Under the pieces are notes generated by a model, which worked only from the letters and a program-made list of their open reading frames with translations, had not been told where the DNA came from and did not search any database. Source: Prochlorococcus marinus str. MIT 0919 (GTDB lineage: Bacteria; Cyanobacteriota; Cyanobacteriia; PCC-6307; Cyanobiaceae). Taken from it: a DNA stretch of 64,000 nucleotides. Shown piece by piece: positions 48,234 through 58,281 of the stretch. Position numbers and translations under genes: made by a program. How positions within the stretch are numbered: position 1 is the stretch's first letter; each line of letters starts with the position of its first letter. Where the stretch lies: assembly GCF_027359375.1 (NCBI RefSeq), contig NZ_CP114779.1:992001-1056000 (forward strand), in the 5' to 3' direction.

Positions 48234-49658
48234 ATGACTGGATTTGACAAGCTGACTGCCCCTTCCAGAGGGTCAAAAATCATTTTCGACAAAGGAGTAC
48301 CACAAGTACCTGAGAACCCAATTATTCCATTTATACGTGGAGATGGGACAGGGATTGACATTTGGCCTGCGACACAAAAAGTCATTGATATGGCAATAAA
48401 TAAGGCTTATGGGAAAGATCGACTGATTGAGTGGTTTAAAATTTATGCAGGGGATGAAGCTTGTGATTTATATGGGACATACGAATATCTTCCTAATGAC
48501 ACCATTGAAGCCATTCGAACATATGGAATAGCAATAAAAGGGCCTTTGACGACACCTGTTGGAGGCGGCATAAGATCTTTAAATGTTGCCCTCAGGCAAA
48601 TCTTTGATCTATATAGTTGCGTCAGACCATGTAAATACTACAAAGGCACTCCTAGCCCCCACAAACATCCTGAAGCCTTAGACGTCATTGTTTATAGAGA
48701 AAATACTGAAGATATTTATATGGGGGTGGAATGGGAAGAAGACGACCCTATTTGTCAAACTTTAATTGAGTATCTAAATCAAAAAGTCATACCCCAGAGC
48801 GTAAAAATAAAAAATAGAAAAATACCTGAGAATGCAGGGATAGGAATTAAACCTGTAAGCAAATTAGGAAGTCAAAGACACATTAGACGAGCAATACAAC
48901 ATGCTCTAAAACTAAATGGCAGTAAAAGGCACGTGACTTTGGTTCATAAAGGAAACATTATGAAGTTCACAGAAGGAGCCTTTCGAGATTGGGGCTATGA
49001 ATTAGCAAAGAAAGAATTTCGAGAAGTCTGTATTACGGAAAGGGAAAGTTGGATTCTCGGGAATTTAGAAACACACAGCAACCTAGATATAGAAGAAAAT
49101 GCAAAAATGATTGACCCAGGTTTCCAATCAATGACTACAGAAAAAAAGAAAGTTATTTGTGAGGAAGTTAAAAATGTAATCGCAGCAATAAATCCCACTC
49201 ATGGACAAGGCAAATGGAGGAAAATGGTGATGGTCGACGATAGAATTGCAGATAGTATTTTTCAACAAATTCAAACACGTCCAGAAGAATATTCCATATT
49301 GGCAACTCTGAACCTTAATGGAGATTACATTTCAGATGCTGCTGCAGCTATTGTAGGTGGATTAGGTATGGCTCCTGGAGCAAATATTGGGGACAGCGCT
49401 GCAATATTTGAAGCAACTCATGGGACAGCTCCCAAGCATGCAGGCCTAGATCGTATTAATCCAGGTTCAGTAATACTTAGTGGCGTAATGATGCTCGAAT
49501 TTCTTGGATGGCAACAAGCAGCAAATTTAATTACTAAAGGTTTAAGCCAAGCAATAGAAGATAAAAAAGTCACTTATGACCTGGCGCGTTTAATGGAACC
49601 AAAAGTAGAGCCTTTAAGTTGTAGTGGATTTGCAAATGCAATAATAGAAAGATTTTGA
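48234..49658 (+). CDS. icd: NADP-dependent isocitrate dehydrogenase
   Basis: Produces 2-oxoglutarate, the carbon skeleton for ammonia assimilation. 474 residues, the bacterial homodimeric type, with IPFIRGDGTGIDIWPATQ, KGPLTTPVGGGIRSLNVALRQ, IVYRENTEDIYMGVEW, VHKGNIMKFTEGAFRDWGY, GDYISDAAAAIVGGLGMAPGANIG and EATHGTAPKHAGLDRINPGS. Convergent with the sugar-acid kinase gene, 11 bases apart. Confidence 0.98.
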   Translation: MTGFDKLTAPSRGSKIIFDKGVPQVPENPIIPFIRGDGTGIDIWPATQKVIDMAINKAYGKDRLIEWFKIYAGDEACDLYGTYEYLPNDTIEAIRTYGIAIKGPLTTPVGGGIRSLNVALRQIFDLYSCVRPCKYYKGTPSPHKHPEALDVIVYRENTEDIYMGVEWEEDDPICQTLIEYLNQKVIPQSVKIKNRKIPENAGIGIKPVSKLGSQRHIRRAIQHALKLNGSKRHVTLVHKGNIMKFTEGAFRDWGYELAKKEFREVCITERESWILGNLETHSNLDIEENAKMIDPGFQSMTTEKKKVICEEVKNVIAAINPTHGQGKWRKMVMVDDRIADSIFQQIQTRPEEYSILATLNLNGDYISDAAAAIVGGLGMAPGANIGDSAAIFEATHGTAPKHAGLDRINPGSVILSGVMMLEFLGWQQAANLITKGLSQAIEDKKVTYDLARLMEPKVEPLSCSGFANAIIERF

Positions 49659-49669
49659 ACCATAATCAA

Positions 49670-51043
49670 TCAGCTTGACTCCATAATATTTTTTAAGTTT
49701 AAAAGTGTCTTTTTATCGCCCAAATTACCCGGCAATGTTAAAACTGGTAAAGCATCATTAGAATTCATCTTAGAAGACCTTACAACTGATACTCCAGGTA
49801 TGATTTGCCCTAGCAAATGTAGAGATTCCAATTGCATACCAGTCAACATAATTGCATTTGTAGTGATACCACCTTTGCTAATTAAATAGCCTAACTCTTG
49901 GCTAATACCTGAAACTAATCGAGCAATAATTTCTGCTAATTTCAGACCAAAACTTAAACGTAAAGAAGACGACTGAAAATTTAACTCTTTCCTACTTGTA
50001 TAAATTACAGGCGTTTTGTTTGTATCTATTATTTGATAAAGTTGGGAAAGCCAGTTCTTTTCAAGATCAGATATTAAATATTCCGCAAACGAGCCTTCCA
50101 AAGCTCTAGCAATCTTTGGGACCGAGATCTCAATACCTGAACAAGATTTATCCAAAAGTAAGTTTTGCAATTGATCATTAGCAAGCTGTACATGCGAACC
50201 AACCACAATTAAGCCAGGCTTATGGTAACCTTTATCATTCTTTAATCTGAAAGAAGAAAAGTCTTTAATAGGATTAGAAGAGGAGGTAACATTTGCCAAA
50301 CCATTAATCAAACTTGCTGCAGATCTAAAAAGAAATCTTTTTCTATGTATTAAGCTTCTAACTGCATCACTAAAAATTTTAATATGAGCTGGAGTTTTAG
50401 CATCAACAACTGATTGTTGATTATAGTTAAAATTAGATAAGTAATTAATTAATTGATTCATTCCATCTTTGCTATTAATAGCTGATTCAAGTCTTTCAAT
50501 TGATATTAATTCCACATTACTTTCTTTAATCTTGCCATTACTTTTAGCTTCAAGCCAAGCAGGTAGAAAACTTGTTTCATAGCCAAAAATTTTATCTTTA
50601 GCAAAGATAGTTTTATGTACTGGCAATCCATCTAAATAATGCATGCCATCAACCGTAGTCCTCCCTCCTTCTAGAAATGCTGGTACATGAAATGTTGCAT
50701 CAAAAGGTCCTAATGCTTGGTTTAGGATGAATGGCTCTAGAACTCCATGGCCTCTAAGTGTGGAATCGCCACGACTAATAAATAAAATATCTTCGATGCT
50801 GATCTTTTCTTTGTTCAAGATATTTAATAATGATCTGCAAATTTTCTTTGTCCTTTTTTCCACTAAGCTGGGTGATAATGCACGAGTATTAACTAACAAA
50901 AAAAGCATTTTTGATGATTCTTTAAATGCCTTATATAATAAATCTTCATTCCATTTTAAAAGTAAAGTACAGTTAAAAACTGTTTGAGATCCTGTTGGAT
51001 CATCATCGAATATAATGATTTTTTTAAAGCTTTTCTTAATCAA
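49670..51043 (-). CDS. Four-carbon acid sugar kinase family protein (DUF1537)
   Basis: A 457-residue two-domain kinase of the OtnK/DtnK type. The N-domain begins KKIIIFDDDPTGSQTV and has FISRGDSTLRGHG. The C-domain has LIVVGSHVQLANDQL and LGYLISKGGITTNAIM, with the closing LTLPGNLGDKKTLL. Family members phosphorylate D-erythronate, D-threonate or similar acids. The usual dehydrogenase and aldolase partners are not next to it. The neighbour is a 2-hydroxyacid oxidase, 24 bases upstream. Confidence 0.83.
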   Translation of the reverse strand: MIKKSFKKIIIFDDDPTGSQTVFNCTLLLKWNEDLLYKAFKESSKMLFLLVNTRALSPSLVEKRTKKICRSLLNILNKEKISIEDILFISRGDSTLRGHGVLEPFILNQALGPFDATFHVPAFLEGGRTTVDGMHYLDGLPVHKTIFAKDKIFGYETSFLPAWLEAKSNGKIKESNVELISIERLESAINSKDGMNQLINYLSNFNYNQQSVVDAKTPAHIKIFSDAVRSLIHRKRFLFRSAASLINGLANVTSSSNPIKDFSSFRLKNDKGYHKPGLIVVGSHVQLANDQLQNLLLDKSCSGIEISVPKIARALEGSFAEYLISDLEKNWLSQLYQIIDTNKTPVIYTSRKELNFQSSSLRLSFGLKLAEIIARLVSGISQELGYLISKGGITTNAIMLTGMQLESLHLLGQIIPGVSVVRSSKMNSNDALPVLTLPGNLGDKKTLLNLKNIMESS

Positions 51044-51067
51044 ATTAATAAAGTCGAATAGTCAATT

Positions 51068-52240
51068 TTAATCCCAATGCTCAGGTACTTTGACAAAAGA
51101 GCGATCTAACTTTTGAACAGAATCACAACCCAATAATTTCATTGTGCGCAAGATATCAGTTTTCAAAATCTCAATTGCCCTTGCTACACCAGCTCCTCCA
51201 GCTGCTGCTAGTCCATAAGCATATGCCCTGCCAACTAGAACACCTTTAGCTCCTAAACACAAAGCTTTAACTATGTCACTACCTCTACGAATTCCGCCAT
51301 CTAATAAAACATCTATTTCTCCATTCGATGCTTTAATGATTTCTGGAAGTGATCTAATAGTGGGGGCAACTCCATCTAATTGACGCGCTCCATGATTAGA
51401 AACAACAATCGCATCAACGCCTAAATCAATAGCTTTTCTCGCATCATCACCAATATGAACACCTTTAACAATTATTTTGCCGCCCCAGGCTTCTCTAATC
51501 CAACTCAAATCCTCCCAAGTTACAACTGATTCCTCTAAAGCAGGAGCTATTTCCGTATACCCCATAGGCCCACTCTCGAGTTCAACATTTGGGAAATTCA
51601 TTAAACCACCATCACTGAACCATTGAGTTAGCCAGCATGGTTTAACTAGCATCTGAGAAATATGCGGAAGCATTTTTACAGGATTCATAGAAAGCAATTC
51701 TTTAGTTCCATTTCTAAGATCTCTTTCTCTTAAACCAGAAACTGGGGTATCAATGGTGACAATAATTGCTGAGAAGCCTGCATCTTTTGCTCTTTGAATA
51801 GTTTTTAGTGCGACATCTCTACCACCAAGTAAATAAAGCTGATACCAAGCTGGGAAATTTGTTGCTGCTTTAACTTCTTCCAACCTACAACCAGACAAAG
51901 TAGATAATGAATAACCTGTACCTGCAATCCCTGCTTCGCGAGCTGCTACCACTTCTCCTTTTGGGTAAAACATTCTGCTACTACCCACAGGAGCAAGAAT
52001 GAAGGGGAGCTCAAAATTCTGGTTGAAAATTGAAATTGACAAGTCGCAAGATGGTATTGCAACAGCACACCTTGGACGGAACAAGATTTCCTTATATGCA
52101 CTGCAATTCTGAGATAAAGTTTGCTCTCTATCGGCACCACTATCTATATAATCAAAAACCATTTGTGGCAAACGGTTTTTTGCTAATAGACGAAGATCAC
52201 TGATATTTACAACCTTTGGCGATGAAACATTGGCTCCCAT
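51068..52240 (-). CDS. FMN-dependent alpha-hydroxy-acid oxidase/dehydrogenase
   Basis: A 390-residue TIM-barrel flavoprotein of the glycolate oxidase/L-lactate oxidase family. Seen: MVFDYIDSGADREQTL, ILAPVGSSRMFYPKGEVVAAR, WYQLYLLGGRDV, VVSNHGARQLDGVAPT with the catalytic His, and LLDGGIRRGSDIVKALCLGAKGVLVGRAYAYGLAAAG. The substrate may be L-lactate or glycolate. The gene lies between a mutarotase-like gene and the sugar-acid kinase with short gaps, all on one strand. Confidence 0.92.
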   Translation of the reverse strand: MGANVSSPKVVNISDLRLLAKNRLPQMVFDYIDSGADREQTLSQNCSAYKEILFRPRCAVAIPSCDLSISIFNQNFELPFILAPVGSSRMFYPKGEVVAAREAGIAGTGYSLSTLSGCRLEEVKAATNFPAWYQLYLLGGRDVALKTIQRAKDAGFSAIIVTIDTPVSGLRERDLRNGTKELLSMNPVKMLPHISQMLVKPCWLTQWFSDGGLMNFPNVELESGPMGYTEIAPALEESVVTWEDLSWIREAWGGKIIVKGVHIGDDARKAIDLGVDAIVVSNHGARQLDGVAPTIRSLPEIIKASNGEIDVLLDGGIRRGSDIVKALCLGAKGVLVGRAYAYGLAAAGGAGVARAIEILKTDILRTMKLLGCDSVQKLDRSFVKVPEHWD

Positions 52241-52252
52241 GATGGCAAGGAA

Positions 52253-53107
52253 TTAATTGGATAAGAACCTACAACTCAGCTCTTTAGAAGCTCCGGGTTC
52301 TAGGAAAAGCATACGATCACCACTAGCCAAAGACTCTCTTGGGCTAGTCCAAGGCTCTAAACAAATCATTTGCCTTGGCGGATCAGTCCATATGACAGTT
52401 AAATTCATAGGACTTTGATGATGTAATTCAAGAGTGCTACCTTCCAAAGAGTCAATTAAAGTAATTGGTTCGTTAGAAATAGAAAGAAAGTCGACACCTT
52501 TAGACAATTTTTGTAATTGCGTCTTAGTTACCACCTCACTCTTATCAATATGATTGATACATTTCTGAGGCAAGCCATTAATCAAAACATGGTCTAAATC
52601 TTTGACTAAGAAATAAGGATGCAATCCAAAACTAAAAGGCATAGTTTCATTGCCACGATTTGTGATAGAAATTCTAATTTCTAATGAATTATCTATTAAC
52701 AAGATCTTCATCTCGATCAAAAAAGAAAAAGGGAAGGATTCTTTTGATTTATCTGAGTCAGACAAGCATAGTAAAATGCCGTATTCATCCTCTAAAGACT
52801 TTATTTTCCATGGCATATCTCTAGCAAATCCATGTTGATTAATCTTGAATTGTCCTTGAGGTAAGCATAAATAATTCCCAGGTAAATCCCCACAAATTGG
52901 AAATAGTACAGGGATACCTCCTCTAACACTTGCAAGTTTATTTTGAAAACGTTCGGCATCAAAGTAAAGAACTTCCCTTCCATTACAATTCCAAGCTGTA
53001 ATCAAACCTCCTCGCTCAGGTACTATCCGTAAATAATCTCCAGAATCAATATTTACAAACTGCCAATGAGGATATGGAGAATCTTTTCTAGTCAAACAAT
53101 TTGTCAT
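52253..53107 (-). CDS. Aldose 1-epimerase / galactose mutarotase-like protein
   Basis: A 284-residue beta-sandwich protein of the mutarotase (YeaD-like) family. It has RGGIPVLFPICGDLPG near residue 62-77, NQHGFARDMPW with a catalytic-type His, and SFGLHPYFLV. These match hexose-phosphate mutarotases. It stands 12 bases upstream of the hydroxyacid oxidase gene. The real sugar is unknown. Confidence 0.85.
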   Translation of the reverse strand: MTNCLTRKDSPYPHWQFVNIDSGDYLRIVPERGGLITAWNCNGREVLYFDAERFQNKLASVRGGIPVLFPICGDLPGNYLCLPQGQFKINQHGFARDMPWKIKSLEDEYGILLCLSDSDKSKESFPFSFLIEMKILLIDNSLEIRISITNRGNETMPFSFGLHPYFLVKDLDHVLINGLPQKCINHIDKSEVVTKTQLQKLSKGVDFLSISNEPITLIDSLEGSTLELHHQSPMNLTVIWTDPPRQMICLEPWTSPRESLASGDRMLFLEPGASKELSCRFLSN

Positions 53108-53127
53108 AAGTCAAGGTATCAAACAAT

Positions 53128-54075
53128 TTAACTCTCGAGCCAATTAAGCATTTCTTGATTCACTAGCTCAGGCACTTCATCATGGGGACAGTGACCTGCT
53201 TGTAAAAGAACCTCTCTAACTTCTAAAGAAGCTTGCTTTGCAAAAAGCCTAAATTTTTCTTGTTTAGCCTTTGCATTTCTCAACCACGGATCACTTTCAC
53301 CCCAAAGCAACAGCAAAGGAGCTTGCAAATCATTAAATAACTCGTCAATAGGTTTTCCTTTCAAGCCCCTAGCCTGGAAAACCTTTTGAAAAACCTTAAA
53401 AGCCCCAGGGTCTAAAGAAGGTCTTCTAATAGATTCAATTAGAGCATCATCTACATTTTTAGGATTAATGTAAACTTGCTGCAAAGTTTTTCTAATAACA
53501 TTAGGTCTACGTAAATTTTCAAATATTAATCTTTGAATCAAAGGATAAACAAGCCATTTAATCAACAAATCTCTCGACAAACCCTTCCCAATAATCTGTC
53601 TCATCTTAGAAATCCCATCCTTCGGTTGATATGCAAATTTCTCATCACTGAAATAACCAGCAGCATTTAATAAAACTACTCCTGCTGATTGAGATTCCAA
53701 TGCAGCTCCTGCTGCAAGAGCTGCATAACCCCCAAGAGAATTACCAACAATAACTGTCGGCTTACAAATTCTTTCCTTGACATATGCAACCACCTGTTCT
53801 TTCCAAAGCTCCCCGCCATAATCCAACTCAGAAGGCTTCGCACTTCTACCAAACCCCAATAAATCAATCGCATGAACCTCGTGAGACTTTGCTAAAGCAG
53901 GTATGTTGTGTCGCCAGTGATCTGTAGAGGCTCCAAAACCATGAACGAGCAATAAAACGGGTGCTTCTTTGAATTCTTTATTCGCTCCAAAATCTTTGGG
54001 ACTACTACTCACAGAAAACACTTGATGACCTAAATAACTCCAAGGTTCATTTGGGTTTGCAACTAAAGGGTTCAT
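53128..54075 (-). CDS. Alpha/beta-hydrolase
   Basis: A 315-residue hydrolase-fold protein. Oxyanion loop VHGFGASTDHW (about 43-53), nucleophile elbow VGNSLGGYAAL (Ser about 115), acid in LLWGESDPWL and His in QAGHCPHDE near the C-terminus complete the triad. Similar proteins in cyanobacteria are chlorophyll- or lipid-related esterases, but the substrate cannot be told. Probably co-transcribed with the mutarotase gene 20 bases downstream. Confidence 0.88.
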   Translation of the reverse strand: MNPLVANPNEPWSYLGHQVFSVSSSPKDFGANKEFKEAPVLLLVHGFGASTDHWRHNIPALAKSHEVHAIDLLGFGRSAKPSELDYGGELWKEQVVAYVKERICKPTVIVGNSLGGYAALAAGAALESQSAGVVLLNAAGYFSDEKFAYQPKDGISKMRQIIGKGLSRDLLIKWLVYPLIQRLIFENLRRPNVIRKTLQQVYINPKNVDDALIESIRRPSLDPGAFKVFQKVFQARGLKGKPIDELFNDLQAPLLLLWGESDPWLRNAKAKQEKFRLFAKQASLEVREVLLQAGHCPHDEVPELVNQEMLNWLES

Positions 54076-54202
54076 TTGAAGAATTGTCTTTCCGACTAAG
54101 AAGTGAAATGTTAGCCACTAAAAAATAAGAATTTAATTTATTCTTTATCTTAGTTATGAGTCAAATTTAATTATAGAAAGTTGATAGCAACTTACTTAGT
54201 GT

Positions 54203-55573
54203 TTACACAAGACCAACTGGATCTGCAGCGATATCATCTGGGATGGAATTCCCTCCACCAGGTTTCTTATCTTTAAGTACTAACCTCAATAACAATGGAG
54301 CAAGAAAAGTAGTACCTATAACCATCAGCAAAATTGCTGCTTCCAAAGAAGGAGTTAACAAACCTGCACTTGTTCCCAAGCCAAGGAAAATTAAACCAAC
54401 CTCACCTCTAGGCATCATCCCTAAGCCAACAACCAACCTATTAGTAGGCTTATCAATTACAAATGACCAACCTGATGCAATTTTTCCAACAATTGCAACA
54501 ACTAAAAGGAAGCCAGCGACAATTAAGGCTGACCTACTTGAAGGGTCTAAAGGATTAATTACTGACAGATCCATACCGGCTCCCACTAAGACAAAGAAAA
54601 TAGTTGCAAAAAGAGAAACAAGGGGCAGTACTGACTGCTGAATTGCATGATTATTTTTAGAACTACTTAAAATCAAACCGGCTGCAAATGCCCCCAAGGC
54701 AGCCTCTAAACCTATAGCAGTCGCAACAAAACAACTAAGGACAAGTATCACAAACGAAGCTACTACTACTGCTCCTGGAGCCTTTAATCGATCAAGAAGC
54801 CAATCAAAAGCAGGAGCGGCTGTCCTACTTAAAGCTATTGCGGCTATGACAAAAACAGTTGCTGCCAAGACAAGTTTCACGATTGGTGCAATTTCTAACG
54901 AACCGCCTGTTGCCAAAGCTACTACTACTGCAAGAATCACTATTCCTAAAATGTCATCCAATACAGCAGCTCCAATAACTATTTGCCCCTCTCGTGTTTT
55001 GAGATAGCCAAGTTCTCCAAAAACACTTGCCGTAATGCCAATACTTGTCGCAGTCATTGATGCACCAGCAAAAATTGCTGGAATTAAATCAACCTGAAAA
55101 AGAAACATTAATCCGAAGGTACCAAATGCAAAAGGCAAAATCACTCCTGCCATAGCCACAGTGAATGCTTGGGCTCCTACTGCAACTAATTCTTCAAGTT
55201 CACTTTCTAATCCTGTTAGGAAAAGCAACGCATATAAACCGAGGGTAGCCACTGCTTGGAGGGAAGGGAAAGTCTCGAAATATAAGTCAGGGACTGCATC
55301 TACAGGAATCGAGGCTAATGAGCTAATTAAATTAACTAATCCTTCATTCAAAGCTGTATGCGAACTTGGGGGGATCAACAAATGCAAGCCCGAAGCACCA
55401 ATTAAGACACCGGCAAGCAATTCTCCAACAATCGTAGGTAGACTAAGTCTTACCAAAATCTCGGCCAAAGTTCTTGCAGCAACAAATATCAAGAGGAAAC
55501 GAATAACGCCTATTAGTGTTTCTGCAACCTCCACATCGTGAGTACTAAGCACTGAAATCAAAGGTGTCATCAT
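54203..55573 (-). CDS. Cation:proton antiporter (CPA2, NapA/NhaS3-like)
   Basis: A 456-residue polytopic membrane protein with about 12 helices. It carries AGASMTATSIGITASVFGELG and the ion-binding double aspartate in IGAAVLDDILGIVIL, plus ATIGLEAALGAFAAGLILSS-like and GMMPRGEVGLIFLG segments. It likely exchanges Na+ for H+ and supports ion homeostasis in the sea. No regulatory C-terminal domain is present. Divergent from glgP. Confidence 0.9.
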   Translation of the reverse strand: MMTPLISVLSTHDVEVAETLIGVIRFLLIFVAARTLAEILVRLSLPTIVGELLAGVLIGASGLHLLIPPSSHTALNEGLVNLISSLASIPVDAVPDLYFETFPSLQAVATLGLYALLFLTGLESELEELVAVGAQAFTVAMAGVILPFAFGTFGLMFLFQVDLIPAIFAGASMTATSIGITASVFGELGYLKTREGQIVIGAAVLDDILGIVILAVVVALATGGSLEIAPIVKLVLAATVFVIAAIALSRTAAPAFDWLLDRLKAPGAVVVASFVILVLSCFVATAIGLEAALGAFAAGLILSSSKNNHAIQQSVLPLVSLFATIFFVLVGAGMDLSVINPLDPSSRSALIVAGFLLVVAIVGKIASGWSFVIDKPTNRLVVGLGMMPRGEVGLIFLGLGTSAGLLTPSLEAAILLMVIGTTFLAPLLLRLVLKDKKPGGGNSIPDDIAADPVGLV

Positions 55574-55738
55574 CAGGAACTGGGTTCTAGGAAGCCGTTA
55601 AAAAATAAACTGCTAAAAAGCAAGATTGACCAGTTTCCTTTGTATTCAAACTTTTTGAGGAATCTGGTGTTGATCTGAAGTTACTACAAGATGAGTTACG
55701 AAAAGCTTGGCTAGCGTCCTTCCATATAAGAAGCCATT

Positions 55739-58261
55739 ATGAGCAGCTCACAGCCAATAGAACTGCGTCTGCCAACTCCAGGCTGTTACGCAGACCCTAT
55801 AAAAGCTGGTATAGATGCTGATGCAGTCTTTGATGGCATGACAGAGCATCTGTTTTTCACTCTTGGAAAGTTAGCGACTACTGCAAGTTTGAGAGATCTT
55901 TACATGGCTTTAAGTTATGCAGTCAGAGATCGACTTATGACTAGATACTTAGCCACGCAAGAAGCAATTAGAGCCAAACCTCATAAAACTGTTGCTTATC
56001 TCTCAGCAGAATTCTTAATCGGACCACAATTAAATAACAACTTATTAAACCTTGGAATACAAAAAGAAGCAGAAGAAGCAGTTAAAAGATTTGGTATTGA
56101 ATCACTCAGTGACATACTTGAAGTTGAAGAAGAACCAGGGCTTGGCAATGGTGGACTAGGCAGGTTAGCTGCCTGCTACATGGAATCATTAGCAAGTCTT
56201 CAAGTACCTGCCATTGGATATGGTATTAGGTATGAATTTGGAATTTTTAATCAAATAATTCGTGATGGATGGCAAGTAGAAGTTACTGATAAATGGCTTA
56301 AAGGAGGCTGGCCATGGGAATTACCTCAACCCGACGAGTCATGTTTTGTAGGTTTTGGTGGAAGAACTGAAAGTTATATCGACGATCAAGGTAATTATCG
56401 ATCTCGATGGATACCATCAGAACATGCTATTGGTGTCCCGCATGATGTACCAATTCTTGGTTATAGAGTAAATAATTGTGATCGACTACGATTATGGCGT
56501 GCCGATGCAACAGAAAGTTTTGATTTTTACGCATTTAACATTGGTGATTACTACGGTGCCGTTGAAGAAAAAGTAGCTTCAGAAACTCTTTCTAAAGTTC
56601 TTTATCCAAATGATGGGACAGATGAAGGTAGGCGATTAAGGCTTAAGCAACAACACTTTTTTGTAAGCTGTTCACTGCAAGACATGTTAAGAAGTCTTGA
56701 GAAAAGAAATATTCCTATAGAAGAATTTCCCCGGCATTGGACTGTTCAACTAAATGACACCCACCCAGCTATTGCAGTAGCTGAGTTAATGAGATTATTA
56801 ATAGATAATCATCATATGGAATGGGAAAAGGCCTGGGATATTACTAATCGATCAGTTGCATATACAAACCACACTTTATTACCAGAAGCGCTAGAGAAAT
56901 GGGATTTAAATTTATTCAAAAACTTGTTGCCAAGGCATTTAGAAGTAATTTATGAAATCAATAAGAGATTCTTACAACAAGTCAGGCTTCGTTATCCAGG
57001 CAATGACAGCATATTAAGGAAGCTTTCGATTATTGATGAAGATGGTGGGAAAGCAGTCAGGATGGCTCATTTGGCAACTATTGGTGCACACAATGTAAAT
57101 GGTGTTGCTGCTTTGCACTCGGATTTAATTAAACGTCAATTAATGCCTGAATTTGCAGATTTATGGCCTCAAAAATTTACCAACGTCACAAATGGAGTTA
57201 CACCTAGACGCTGGGTGGCATTAGCAAACCCTGAACTTGCTTCACTTTTAGATAAAGAAGTCGGTTCAGGTTGGATTACAAATATGGATTTATTGACCAA
57301 ATTGGAAAAGAAAGAACTAGATACAAACTTTCTAGAGCTATTTGGTTCTACAAAGTTATCTGGCAAACGAAAACTAGCGGGCTATATACATAGACAAACT
57401 GGTGTATTAGTTGATCCCTCTAGCCTGTTCGATGTCCAAGTAAAAAGAATCCATCAATACAAACGCCAGCATCTAAATGCTCTACAAATTATTGCTCAAT
57501 ATCTCAGAATTAAAAATGGAAATATAAGCAATATGGCTCCAAGAACAGTAATTTTTGGGGGCAAAGCAGCGCCAGGTTATTTTATGGCAAAGTTGATGAT
57601 ACGTTTCATTAATGGAATAGCAGAGGTTGTTAACGCAGATCCTGATATGGATGGACAACTTAGAGTTGTATTTCTGCCTGACTATAATGTAAAGCTAGGG
57701 GAGCAGGTATATTCAGCGACTGACTTATCAGAACAAATTTCTACTGCCGGGAAAGAAGCTTCTGGAACTGGAAATATGAAATTTGCAATGAACGGTGCCC
57801 TTACTATTGGAACATTAGATGGTGCAAATGTAGAAATTCGTGACCGGGTTGGTGCAGATAACTTTTTTCTTTTTGGTAATACAGAATCTGAAATAATGGA
57901 ACTTCGAAAGAATGGTTATAACCCTAAAAAGTATATAGAAAGTTGCCCTGAATTATCTGAGGCATTACGATTAATAGAATTAGGACACTTTAGTAATGGT
58001 GATACTGAATTATTCAGACCTCTTTTAAATAGCCTTAATGGATATGATCCATTTTTTGTCATGGCAGATTTTGCAGATTATCTATTAGCCCAAGATAAAG
58101 TTAGCAAAGCCTGGCAAGATCATAAAGAATGGAATCGCATGGCGCTTCTTAACACTGCAAGATCAGGATTTTTCTCCTCAGATAGATCAATAAGAGAATA
58201 CTGTGAATCAATATGGAATGTAAGTCCTCTTGAAGTTGAGATTACTTGTGATGTTAATTAG
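55739..58261 (+). CDS. glgP: Glycogen phosphorylase
   Basis: Releases glucose 1-phosphate from glycogen at night. 840 residues, normal for the family. Seen: VAYLSAEFLIGPQLNNNLLNLG, EEEPGLGNGGLGRLAACYMESLA, RHWTVQLNDTHPAIAVAELMR, VKRIHQYKRQHLNAL, and the pyridoxal phosphate site EASGTGNMKFAMNGALTIGTLDGANVEI with its lysine at about residue 681. It has no N-terminal regulatory extension. No adjacent glg gene. Confidence 0.98.
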   Translation: MSSSQPIELRLPTPGCYADPIKAGIDADAVFDGMTEHLFFTLGKLATTASLRDLYMALSYAVRDRLMTRYLATQEAIRAKPHKTVAYLSAEFLIGPQLNNNLLNLGIQKEAEEAVKRFGIESLSDILEVEEEPGLGNGGLGRLAACYMESLASLQVPAIGYGIRYEFGIFNQIIRDGWQVEVTDKWLKGGWPWELPQPDESCFVGFGGRTESYIDDQGNYRSRWIPSEHAIGVPHDVPILGYRVNNCDRLRLWRADATESFDFYAFNIGDYYGAVEEKVASETLSKVLYPNDGTDEGRRLRLKQQHFFVSCSLQDMLRSLEKRNIPIEEFPRHWTVQLNDTHPAIAVAELMRLLIDNHHMEWEKAWDITNRSVAYTNHTLLPEALEKWDLNLFKNLLPRHLEVIYEINKRFLQQVRLRYPGNDSILRKLSIIDEDGGKAVRMAHLATIGAHNVNGVAALHSDLIKRQLMPEFADLWPQKFTNVTNGVTPRRWVALANPELASLLDKEVGSGWITNMDLLTKLEKKELDTNFLELFGSTKLSGKRKLAGYIHRQTGVLVDPSSLFDVQVKRIHQYKRQHLNALQIIAQYLRIKNGNISNMAPRTVIFGGKAAPGYFMAKLMIRFINGIAEVVNADPDMDGQLRVVFLPDYNVKLGEQVYSATDLSEQISTAGKEASGTGNMKFAMNGALTIGTLDGANVEIRDRVGADNFFLFGNTESEIMELRKNGYNPKKYIESCPELSEALRLIELGHFSNGDTELFRPLLNSLNGYDPFFVMADFADYLLAQDKVSKAWQDHKEWNRMALLNTARSGFFSSDRSIREYCESIWNVSPLEVEITCDVN

Positions 58262-58281
58262 GGTAAAATACTAAATTATTG

